Below, in pieces: positions 34,249 through 45,347 of a stretch of DNA of 64,000 nt. Each line of letters begins with the position of its first letter. Within the stretch, counting starts at the first letter, position 1. The stretch is from the NCBI RefSeq assembly GCF_032854445.1, contig NC_088303.1, positions 9,307,501 through 9,371,500 of the forward strand, written 5' to 3'. Under the pieces are notes generated by a model, which searched no databases, was not told where the DNA came from, and was given only the letters and a program-made list of their open reading frames with translations. The position numbers and the translations under genes are program-made. The stretch comes from Liolophura sinensis (Eukaryota; Mollusca; Polyplacophora; Chitonida; Chitonidae).

Positions 34249-37200
34249 TGACAAACTATTGTATCTGGCGGGCATCTGACAAACTAATGTATCTGGCGGG
34301 CATCTGACAAACTATTGTATCTGGCGGGCATCTCACGAACTATTGTATCTGGGGGGCATCTGACACACTGCTGTATTTACCGTGCATCTGACATACTTTT
34401 GTATCTGGTGGGCATCTGACAAACTATTGTTTCTGGCGGGCATCTAACAAACTATTGTATCTGGCGGGCACCTGATAAACTATTGTATCTGCGTTGCATC
34501 TGACACACTGTAGTATTTGCTGTGCATCTGACACACTGTTGTATCTGGTGGGCATCTGACAAACTAATGCATCTGGCGGACATCTGACAAACTATTGCTT
34601 CTGGCAGGCATCTGACAAACTATTGTATCTGCGGTGCATCTGACACACTGTTGTATCTGGTGGGCATCTGACAAACTAATGCATCTGGCGGGCATCTGGC
34701 AAACTATTGTATCTGGCGGGCATATGACAAACTATTGTATCTACAGTGTATCTGAGAAACAGATGTATTTGCCGTACATCTGACACACTGTTGTATATGG
34801 TGGGCATCTGACAAACTAATGTATCTGGCAAGCATCTAATAAACTATTGTATCTGGCGGGCATCTCACAAACTATTGTATCTGGCGGGCATCTGACAAAA
34901 TATTATATCTGGCGGGAATCTGACAAACTATTGTATCTGCGATGCATCTGACAAACTGTTGTATTTGCCGTGCATCTGACACACTGTTGTATCTGGAGGA
35001 CATCTGACAAACTATTCTAACTGGCGGGCATCTCACAAACCATTGTATCTGCCGTTCATCCCACACACTGTTGTACCTACCAGGCGTCTGACACACTGTT
35101 GTCTTTGCCGTGCATCTGTAGCACAGATGTATTTGCCGTGCATCTGACACACTGTTGTATCTGGTGGGCATCTTACAAATATTGTATCTGGTAGGCATCT
35201 GACAAACTATTGTATCTGGCGGGCAGTTCATAAACTATTGTATCTGCGGTGCATCTGATACACAGTTGTATTTGACGTGCGTCTGACACACTGTTGTATC
35301 TGGTGGGCATCTGACACACAGTTCTATTTGTCGTGCATCTGACACACTTTTGTATCTGCTGGGCGTCTTACAAACTATTGAATCTGCGATGCATGTGACA
35401 CACAGTTGTATTTGCCGTGCATCTGACACACTGTTGTATCTGGTGGACATCTGACAAACTATGGTATTTTGTGGGCATTTGACAAACTATTGTATCTGCG
35501 ATGCATGTGACACACAGTTGTATTTGCCATGAATCTGACACTCTGTTGTATCTGGTGGACATCTGAGACACTGTTGTATCTGGCGGGTATCTGATAAACT
35601 ATTGTGTCTGCCGTGCATCTGACACACTGTAGTATTTGCCGTGCATCTGACAAACTATTGTATCTGCCGGACATGTGACAAACTATTGTTTCTGGCGGGC
35701 ATCTGACAAACTATTGTATCTAATAGGCATCTGATAAACTATTATATCTGCGGTGCACACTGTTGTCTTTGCCGGGCATCTGACACACTGTTGTATCTGG
35801 CGGGCATCTGACACACTGGTGTATCTGCCGGACATGTGACATTCTTTTCTATCTGGCAGGCATCTTACAAACTATTGTATCTGCGGTGCACCTGGCACAC
35901 AGTTGTATTTGCGGTGCATCTGACACACTGCTTTATCTGGTGGACATCTGACAAACTATTTTATCTAGCGTGCATCTGAAACACTGTTGTATCTGGCGGG
36001 CATCTGATAATCTATTGTGTCTGCCGTGCATCTGACACACTGTAGTATTTGCCGTGCATCTGACAGACTGTTGCATCTGGTGGACATCTGACAAACTGTT
36101 GTATCTGGCGGGCATCCGACAAACTATTGTTTTTGGTGGGCATCTGACAAACTATTGTATCTGATGGGCATCTGATAAACTATTATATTTGCTGTGCATC
36201 TGCAACACGGTTGTATTTGCCAGGCATCTGACACACTGTTGTATCTGGAGGACATCTAACAAACTATTGTATCTGGTGTGCATCTGACACACTGCTGTAT
36301 TTACCGTGCATCTGACACACTGTTATATCTGGGGGACATCTGACAAGCTATTGTTTCTGGCGGGCATCTGACAAACTATTGTATCTGCAGTGCATCTGAC
36401 ACACTGTTGTATTTGGCGTGCATCCGACATACTGTTGTATCTGGTGGGCATCTGACAAACTAATGCATCTGGCGGGCATCTGACAAAGTATTGTATCTGG
36501 TGGGCATCTCATAAACTATTATATCTGCGGTGCATCTAACACAATTGTATTTGCCGGGCATCTGACACACTGGTGTATCTGCCGAACATCTGACACTCTT
36601 TTCTATCTGGTGGGCATCTTAGAAACTATTGTATCTGCGGTGCATCTGACACACAGTTGTATTTGCCGTGCACCTGACACACTGTAGTATCTGGTGGGCG
36701 TCTGACAAACTATTGTATCTGGCGGGCTTCTGACAAACTATTGCATTTTGCGGGCATCTGACAAACTATTGTATCTTGCGAACATCTGAAAAACTATTGT
36801 ATCTGCGGGGCATCTAACACACTGTTGTATTTGCCGTGCATCTGACACACTCTTGTATCTGGCGGGCATCTGACACACTCTTGTACTTGCGGTGCATCTG
36901 ACACACAATTTTATCTGTGGTGTATCTGACACACAGTTTTTCTCTGCCGGGCATCTGACAGACAGTTGTATCTGCCGGGCATCTGATACACTGTTGTATC
37001 TGCCGGTCATCTGACACACTGTTGTACCTGCGGTGCATCTGACACATAGTGTGCATCTGTGGAGCATCTGGCAAACTGCTGTATCTGCGGTGCATCTGAC
37101 AAACCATTGTATTTGCCGTGCATCTGACCACACTGATGTATATGTCGGGCATCTTACACACTGTTGTATCTGCGGTGCAGCTGACACACTGCTGTATTTG

Positions 37201-37291
37201 CCGTACATCTGACACACTGTTGTATCTGCCGTGCGCCTGACACACTGTTGTATCTGCCGGGCATCTGACAAACCATTGTATCTGCGGTGCA
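33977..37291 (+). repeat. 28-bp minisatellite, about 118 copies
   Basis: The consensus is catctgacaaactattgtat then ctggcggg. Frequent variants are gacacactgttg in place of gacaaactattg, and tgccgtg or tgcggtg in place of tggcggg; the two variant types intermingle along 3.3 kb. On the minus strand long frames stay open (for example 36738-37355, 205 codons). One of the three phases carries TAG only in the 'actattg' variant, and 28 is not divisible by three, so the translation is a 28-residue period. No start codon or protein context supports coding. Confidence 0.95.
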
Positions 37292-38165
37292 ACGTGAATA
37301 TAATAGTTAACATATGCAATAGATTGACGATTGAAAACTCGAGGTATTGATTCACTTACCTTGAAACTTTTTTTTCAAATTTATATTTTTTAGTGAAAGA
37401 AAGAAAGCATAATTTGAGTTCAGATATAAAGCGTATTACAGCTAGTCAAAATCATGCAAGCTGTGTGGGAAAATATCTATCAATTTTATTATTGACATTC
37501 ACACATGTGCATAACGTAAAGGCTTCAATAAGTAAATATCACGGTGGAAATGAACACGGTGAAATATTCGAGGAACACCTTGCTCGTACCTATGATTGTA
37601 ACACCTGGCATATATAGATCCCGCATAGTTACACTAAGACGGTTTGTAACCTACATTAATGCGGAGTGGCGGAGTAGGTACTTGCCTTACCTGCCCTTTA
37701 TTCGGCAGAACACATGGGGTGTTGATTCACTCTTAGGGATTGTTCTGTGGTGTCGCAAGGCAGAGAGTTCGTAAGTCACTGCGGAGGCTCCAGCTTCCAC
37801 CACTCTGCGAACTGTCCGTATGAGTGACAGCGGTGAAAGGTATATCTAAGTTCGCTGCAATATAACGTCTCCAGCCATAGTAGTAGCTTTTCTAACTTTT
37901 CAGATAAATGTTTATAAACACTGGCGGATTTATAGTTTTCCATAACCATTGGAATAATTAAATGGAATACTCTTGAGTACAGTGGTGAAATAGCAGAAGG
38001 GTGAGTAAAGTAAATAGAAAATAGAACTGAATAACACGACTCAAGGAGGGAACTCTATACGACTGAGCGCCCGATAAACACTGGAAAATGAAAGACATTA
38101 GTAATTAGTGATTGCTTTATTCAAACTTGAGATCTCATGAGTTCCATGTCTAAGCTGTATCTCTC

Positions 38166-38170
<5 letters not shown>
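37292..38170. other. region upstream of the receptor exon; first exon(s) not resolved
   Basis: The receptor's signal-peptide exon should lie upstream of 38266. I could not pick one out: 37393-37617 is open and contains a hydrophobic stretch (KYLSILLLTF) but lacks a suitable ATG. Confidence 0.35.

Positions 38171-38250
<80 letters not shown>
38171..38250. repeat. (TA)n microsatellite ending in (CA)n
   Basis: About 37 TA dinucleotides, then ACACACA. It lies in the intron directly before the receptor exon, 15 bp from its splice acceptor. Confidence 0.95.
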
Positions 38251-38251
<1 letters not shown>

Positions 38252-38265
38252 TTGTTTCGTTTTAG

Positions 38266-40919
38266 ACCGCTTAACAAGAGAGCAAAGAAGTATTACGTCT
38301 AAACCAGTGACGTTGGTTGACGATCACTCGTCGCCTGAGTTTGTCGACACGACGACAGCAGCGACCAATACGACACATGAGTTAATTTGTGAGAACATGT
38401 CGTGTGCTGGGCGATGTGGAGAGGAGAATGACATTTTCAGACGAAAACCATGTTCTTGTGATATTCGATGTGAATTGTTCCGAGACTGCTGCGTTGACTA
38501 CACGTCTCAGTGCTCTACATACAGGTCTCAAAATCTACGCTCAAACCAAATTCAGAGCTTTGACCAATGTGGCGCAGAGCCCTGTCTGGGTTGTGTATAC
38601 CACGAAAGGTTCAATTTCAAACCAGGTTATATGGTTTCCCATTGTCCAGCAAACTACAGCAACCTTATCATTGCTAACAGGTGCGCGGATTCCACCAGCG
38701 ATCAGGTGTTCCGTCATATACCGGTGTTCCTAAATGAGACCGACCATCTATACAAAAATGTCTACTGCGCTATTTGTCATTCCTTAGACCCGTCAACTTT
38801 AAAGGCTTTTCGAACGCAAATATTTTGTCCTAAAAATGAAACGGATTCACGGGAGTACTTAGGAGAATTGTCTCTGATGGAAATCACGTTTTCAGAAGTC
38901 AAGGACCTCCGGTGTAAATTTAGCATACTGCGGCCAAAATATGAAGCATATCCAGAAAGACTTTGTGTGCGCACAGATCTGGACACGTGCGAATCACCAG
39001 GGTCTGTCAAAGAGGCATGCGAGCTATTTCTGCAACCAATCTGGGTTGTATTAAATGAAGGAACTGAGGAAGAGAAAGTTTTTACTGCCAGGAACCAGTA
39101 CTGCGCCAAATGTAGTAAATACCAAGGCGAGACGACATATTGTTGGGTCAGGGGTGTAACTTCTCCAGACATCCCAGTACCTGGTTTCAGGTTCTCTCTA
39201 TTGTTTGACCTCACCAGCGTCTTAGAGGAGCCCAGGCAGCACCAAACCGACGTTTTCTCTGAACTTGATGAGTCCGAAGGCACGGATAATTTTAGAAGCT
39301 ATACTTCTGATGTATATATTAACTTTCCAACTGATAAAGAAACAGAAATTATAGCTTTGATGACATCATCAGGTCTGGAAACAAATGACGTTAGTGTTGA
39401 CGTCTGTAGATTTAGTTCAAGTAATAATGGTGGGCAGTCGGAGAAAGTCGAAAATATGACGCTGTACCATGTCAAGGCGAATTACGTCAATCTTGTAATA
39501 TCTGTCTCAAAACTGATTGAAAATATTCGTGCTTTTCTCCAACTTCCTTTACTTCAACATCGAATCGTTTCCGCGTCATTGCGAAATATTAATGCGTCTT
39601 TGGAAGAAATGTGTATTTCTGATCCTCGCCATTACAACGGCGACGCTAGTTTCTGGGAGTTAATGAATTCTAAAGACAATGTTGATAGCGATAACAACAC
39701 TGACCACACAAGAACGATTTCTTTCCCACTGGAGATGATCTGGGGTAATAACACAAATAGAGTTCTGTTAACATGCCAGGATCTCGTTGGGCTGACAGGA
39801 GTAGCATTCTCTGCTCTTAATTCTCGATTCAGTGTTTGTGGGGATTCAGTAGAGCCGACGTGTACACTTGTTACTTACAGCATTCAGCATATATTAAATG
39901 TTACAAACAATCAGAATTTATCCACGTTAAACCTAACCGTTTTGTACAAAATGGGAAATGTAGTCGCAACATGCAAAGAACACGTGGAGAAGGTTTCTGT
40001 TCGTTTCCTTGGCGACGAGACGGGCAGCACTAGTGAGGCAGAACTATACGTCACGATCATTGGTTGCTCCTTCTCTATTTTAGGACTGTTGGTTACACTT
40101 TCAACATATTGCATATTTGCAGAATTGCGTAACCTAGCCGGCAAATGTGTTTTGAATTTGGTTGTCGCGATGTTGCTTGCTCAAATATTCTTTGTAATCT
40201 CTGGGACATTGGCATGGAGAAATGGTATCACCTGCCAGGGGGTGGCTATAGTGCAGCATTTCTTGTGGCTATCCACGTTTTCTTGGACGAACGTAATGGC
40301 CTATGATCTAGCGCGTACGTTTAGTAACACCGCTGCAGTTCCTCGCGCGCGCACCGGAAACAAACGTTATTACGTGTATTTTATCATTGCGTGGAGTGTT
40401 CCTTTCGTCATCGTACTTTCAAGCACAGTGGTCAACTATTTAACCGACCTTTCCGTTGGGTACGGAGTAAATCGCGTGTGCTGGATACGCGGAAGGTATT
40501 CCATGCTAGCCACTTTCATCGCACCGGTTTCCGCACATATTCTGTTCAACTTAATCTCCTTCTTCTACACCATTTATCACATCAGAAAAGTTGGTAAATT
40601 GGCGTCCCAAATGAATGTGACGTCAGAAAAGAGGGGACGACTTGGAGTTTACGCTAGAATAACAGCCGTTATGGGCTTTACTTGGATGCTTGGTTACCTT
40701 GGAAACATATGGCATTTTGAGGTCATCTGGGTAATATTTGCCGCCTTTAATTCTCTCCAGGGATTTTTCCTATTTGTGTCCTTTGTTTTGACCTCAAAGG
40801 TAATTGGCTTGTATCGAAAGAAATTACACCAAGATCTACCACCAAGAAGAGGACAACAACGTGCCTCGACATCGACAAGTACTTCCAACTTGTTTGTGAC
40901 TTCGTCAACGGCCCTGTAA
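38266..40919 (+). CDS. somatomedin-B-domain seven-transmembrane receptor (class B/adhesion-like), 3' exon
   Basis: This large terminal exon starts after the acceptor tttgtttcgttttag (AG at 38264-38265) in phase 1 and runs open to the stop at 40919, about 883 residues. Numbering from the codon at 38307, residues 28-69 form a somatomedin B domain with all eight cysteines (33, 37, 49, 51, 55, 61, 62, 69) and the CC-x-DY signature. A cysteine- and N-glycosylation-rich ectodomain follows to about 575. Seven hydrophobic helices span 580-830. They have class B hallmarks: a cysteine before helix 3 (ITCQG), CWI in the second extracellular loop, and FNSLQGFF in helix 7. No GPS cleavage motif is apparent before helix 1. 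The tail is short, Ser/Thr-rich, and ends in TAL, a class I PDZ-ligand pattern. The signal peptide must lie in an unseen upstream exon. The expected role is a plasma-membrane receptor; its ligand is unknown. It resembles the large molluscan orphan adhesion/Methuselah-like expansions. Confidence 0.9.
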
Positions 40920-41045
40920 CAAGAAGACGAGTGATCTTAAGGAATCTACCCAACTTCTTCTGATGAGTAGAATTAAAGAACATGTACATTAGATACCGTC
41001 GATGGAACATCAATTCAAGTGAGTTGCCGATATTATGCGTCTGTT

Positions 41046-41051
41046 AATAAA
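41046..41051 (+). terminator. candidate polyadenylation signal (AATAAA)
   Basis: AATAAA lies 127 bp after the receptor's stop codon, the first canonical signal downstream. Confidence 0.55.
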
Positions 41052-42095
41052 CTTCACCCACACAGAAGCCAGCAAACAGACAAAAGACCTTTCCCACCTC
41101 CAGTCACGCCAGTTGTGAACAGCCGAACTTTGGAAAGCGGCATAAAAGCGGCCATATTACATGAATGAACAAGCTACCTCTGCTGGAGTATGCCCAGTGG
41201 TCGTGATTTGAATAACAGCTGCAATGCTTGGTGCAAGTTGTTCCTAAAATTTTACTAATCCAGTGCACGTAAATAGATCCAGTTTAAATCTGTGAGGTTT
41301 ACGTTGCCCTCGTCAAGAACTTGTAGGGATGTTGTTTAACACTTTGAAGTGAAAACAATGACGCACATACTAATCGCACATATAATATTTAGAATTTACT
41401 CTACATGTGTAATGTACATAAGATTCATAATTACAGTTTATAGGACACTTCTTATATTTACAAGACATAGCATCGTGGAGCTATTCTTATCGGTATATGT
41501 ATATTGTTATAATATCGTGTACAATATTTTGCCAATTTACATGCCCTGTGGACTTTTTGGATCATTAAATGCATTTAATTGAAAACGAGATATGTCAGTG
41601 TTTTCTCTTTACATTCAACCCAAGAGGGCAATCTTACGAAGACAACCAGAGAGTACGCTGGCACAAACTTTTTTTGATTTACCAGGTATCGTTAACCCAT
41701 TTGGGTCACAACGAGAGTCATACATTTTTCCCGATTTACTTTTTAAAAAATCCGTACAGTTATTTGCCATAACTGTGACAGAAGTCAGTGGTTTCCTATT
41801 GGGTTTATTCTGTCAAGAAAAATTCTTTCCCTCCCTTTCTGGTTAAACTGGAGGAAATCATGTTTGATACCATCTTTATCTTGTTAGTATTTGAATGATG
41901 GGATCTGCGATCGATTTTTTCATTTATCTACATATATGATAACATAAAAAGACACACAAAAGCTATAAAATGAACATGCTTGAGAAAACTTAGACTGGAT
42001 ACAATATGAACTCGACTTCAGCGTAAAGAATTGCAAATCAAGTGAAATGCTTTTTGGGCGCTGCCTACTGGTGTTGGACAAGGAAAACTGAACAG
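41052..42095. other. no supported gene
   Basis: Overlapping open frames at 41569-41772 and 41592-41846 have no recognisable domain. AT-rich sequence. Confidence 0.45.
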
Positions 42096-42099
42096 GGGT

Positions 42100-42200
42100 T
42101 TTATATGTATTTGACTGGTGTTTTACGCTGTACTCAGGATTGTTTCACTTGTATAGAGGCAATACTATGTTTACTAGTAGGCGAAACCGCGGTCGCCGAA
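42100..42200 (-). mobile_element. molluscan tRNA-SINE fragment
   Basis: tttgactggtgttttacgct, gtactcagg, tgtttcacttgtata are the reverse complement of the SINE 3' end. The remainder is lost or unrecognisable. Confidence 0.6.
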
Positions 42201-43200
42201 TCAGCGACTGCAAATTCAAATACTCTAATACTCTATCTCATTTTGAGCGACTAGCTGTCGTCTGAAGACGGATAGAACAACTTGAATCGCAAAACCAGCT
42301 CGTTGAAGTTTGCACGAGATTCCAACAACATTTGTCTCCGAAACAATCAGCTCCTGATACTTACGTCTTAAGCAGGCTGGCTATGTTATTTAAAATAGCT
42401 GATGGAAGTATGCCTATTAAGATAACTTTAATTTAGCCTTCATTTTTCTGTTTTATGTTTTTGGAATAGAGTAGTTTATCGAAAAGACAAACAAAGCGTT
42501 TCAAACAGGGTATCATGTGGCTTCTTTTATGTTAATGTACTATGAATGATTTATTTTTGATCTATAGGACGTTATATGTTTCTGCAAGCACTTTCCCTAG
42601 AGAACGAGTCGTATTTCTACACTAACGCACAGCAATCAATTTTCTTCCTCCAGCACTCACAGAATCGTATCCAAGACCATTCTACGCTTAGAACACATCG
42701 AACAAGTCCACGGAATAATCAAACACTTTCACTGTCTAAACGCAAATGCCGTGATGTGTGAAACGTACATCTGTCAGGTCTAGAATAACTCCTAACGGAT
42801 TAACTGTCCTGGCTTGCAATTGCATGACAAACATCTACATAAATATATCAATGGGTGTATTTCGAGAAAAGGGGAAATGTTCCACAATGAAATGCGATCT
42901 CATGGAACGATTGATTCTCTGACCAATATTGCCTGGTAACCCACTATGGTAACATTTAATCGACAATTGATACTGATGTAGCGCAAGACGTATGTTTATT
43001 TTATTAGGGCTACTTATAAAAAAATCATGATTTGATTAATTGCTATGAACAGGAATATATGTCTTGGCTTTATAAGGTGGTTAATGTATCTAAAAGAACA
43101 TGCATATGTGGATTTCTATCTTTCAAAATGATGAATTTCATTACCAAACTGACCACGACTGTTTGTTTCACACAGTGTGTCTATTAAGGATTTTTTGGAG
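42201..43200. other. no gene seen
   Basis: Nothing supportable. The frame at 42576-42761 has no domain or splice context. Confidence 0.45.
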
Positions 43201-43204
43201 TGAG

Positions 43205-43458
43205 AGTGGCCAACGTGCCAGCGCGGCGTAATGACACTTTAGCCCATCCCCACTGGGATCGCTCAGAGTTTAAGTCCAGCTCATGCCCGACTTTCTCTCC
43301 GACCGTATGTGGAAAGGTCTGCTAGCAGCGTGTGAATGCACATGGGATTCCCCCGAGCCCTGTACGGTTTCCTCACATTATAACGCTGGTCGCCGTCGTA
43401 TAAGTGAAATATTCTTGAGTACGGTGTAAAACGCCAACCAAATAAATAAATAAATAAC
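43205..43458 (+). mobile_element. near-full-length molluscan tRNA-SINE
   Basis: One of the best copies: tRNA-like head (gcgcggcgtaatgacacttt), B box (gagtttaagtccagctcatg), then ctctccgaccgtatgtggaa, ccccgagccctgtacggttt, cctcacattataacgctgg, and a 3' end of cgtataagtgaaatattctt, gagtacggtgtaaaacgcca and an (AAAT)n tail. Confidence 0.9.
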
Positions 43459-45290
43459 ACGATGGAAGCCAGCTTTATGTGGAGGAAACAGGATTAGGTG
43501 TAGTAAACAAACGACCACTGGCATTTTGGCACAAACTCCTCCACGAGTGACCTACAGACTTCAGTGCTATAGTTTATGGAAAATACATGATATTTAACAA
43601 ACATATTCGTGTAAATGGCGTTACGAGCGCTACAGGGCACTTGGTGTCATGTAGGCCGCAGGAACAAGGAGAGCAGGGAACCTAGAAATTGTCTGTTCAA
43701 AAAGTTTGTTATTTAATTGCTCCTGTTTCCCCCACTCCCCCATCTAGGAAAAGCACCACTGTTTCCGTGTGAAAAAGTTTTTAAAATTCATAAGTACAGG
43801 GTAAAACAGAAGCCATGTACATAGAGTCTGCGAAACTCATCGATATCACTGAATAAATCGTGCTCGATATCGTTGAATGAATCGTGCTCGATATCACCGT
43901 ATGAATTGTGCTCTATATCACTGAATAAATCGTGCAAAAATTGTGTAGATGATTCATGGTATATGTCATGTGACAGTAAAAGCGTTGTGATTAGTGTAAA
44001 TTTATTTATTTATTTAGGAGAGAGAAAAATAAAATACCGTCGAATCCAACTGTAAGTAACCAATCGTGGAAATGACATGGGAGTCCTGCCAGTGCTGCGA
44101 TACAATGTTACCCCAAAGTACTACTCGCTCAGGTCGCATGACGTCCAACGACCTGTCTGGTGGCAGAACACTCACAGCAGTCCATACCATGGTAGCAGTA
44201 ATTTCTAACTCACTAAACGTGACATAAAAAACTTCGGGCATTGTCGTGCCCTACTGTGAAAACACCTTCAAATTGTAAACCCAAACACTGAACTGAAGGT
44301 ATTGTGGTATTCGTTCTCATTATTGTACCAGACTCTCCGCCGGTGTACAAATAGGTTGGGGAAGGATTTATTGAGAGACTAAATCAACGTTATATATTTT
44401 CCCAGAATGCCCCACGCACTTCAGAATCACTTCCTGCTCCATCACTGGTGGTTCTCAGAGGGAGGGTTTTTGTTTTTGTTTGTTTTATTTTGTCTTTTGT
44501 TCTTATTTTCCTTAGGTAAGTTGACACGTAATATGTGCTTCAGTGTTGTTACCTAGTCACCACTTTGGTGTTTAAATGGTCTGATGCGAAGTGAACGGAT
44601 TGTTTACTTTTCACAGCAATTTGGCTCTAATCAAACAGGGAGAAAAACATGGCCGTTGACTGTGTCATGTTAGAATTCGTGTAATTCATGTAATGTATTT
44701 TTTTCTCACTCGTTGCAGATGACCATCTGACTTTAAAGCAATTAGTAAGTTTGAGAAGATTGCTTCCATGAGATTTCAGTGTCTTGTGATCGTTAGCAAC
44801 GTTATGCAAAATTGTGGGTATAGTATCCCATCATTTAACCTCTATGTAAGGAGACATCAAGTGATATTATATTTTTTTGTCCCTGCGTATAAGGTTAAAG
44901 TGTCCTATTACATGTTAGACCGGGCACTCTTTTCCTCTTGTTTTAATCTATGCGTCTTAAAACAAACAGCCTTTGCGTATGAGCTAAGGTCTGATTGTTT
45001 TCTGTTTGGTGTTACCTACTGGTCCATTGTAGAAGACCCTAAACTTGCATTGTCAAAATATAATCATCAATGACTTCATAAGTCTTTTCCAATTGTCATT
45101 GCTCAGTATACCGTTTAAATCCACTTATACATGTCTACTTGCAGGGGATTTGGGAAGTTAAAATCTATAATAACTGGGATATTATTGCTAACATAGATAT
45201 AAATGTTTTAGGTCCTACACTTGCTTTACCGAAATAACCCAGCCCATTAACGTGTATGTTTTTTCATTTTTAGCATCATGCACTTCTACT
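43459..45290. other. upstream flank of ZP gene A
   Basis: No supported coding sequence. 43838-43930 holds a short repeat (cgatatcactgaataaatcg-like, about three copies). A 5' non-coding exon of ZP-A probably lies here, since the first coding exon starts with a splice acceptor, but I could not place it. Confidence 0.4.
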
Positions 45291-45298
45291 TTTTTCAG

Positions 45299-45347
45299 GT
45301 TTCCTTTAGCAGATATGATCTTAATTGTCCTCATTTCGCTTTTGTTT
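45299..45347 (+). CDS. ZP-A coding exon 1 (signal-peptide exon)
   Basis: It follows the acceptor ctacttttttcag (AG at 45297-45298). The ATG is at 45315 and the exon ends at 45347 before gtaagt. It encodes only 11 residues, MILIVLISLLF, the hydrophobic start of the signal peptide. The paralogue ZP-B has the same 33-nt coding piece at 59134-59166, which makes this short exon credible. Confidence 0.8.

Noticed and set aside
33977..37291. CRISPR-like array
   Set aside because: Units are directly adjacent 28-bp tandem repeats with no unique spacers, in an animal genome.
36738..37355. 205-codon minus-strand frame as a gene
   Set aside because: It is almost wholly 28-bp repeat, starts with a non-ATG codon and has no expression signals.
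38307..38309. Translation start of the receptor at this position
   Set aside because: The codon is GTG within an open frame that extends back to a splice acceptor at 38265; the true start must be in an upstream exon.
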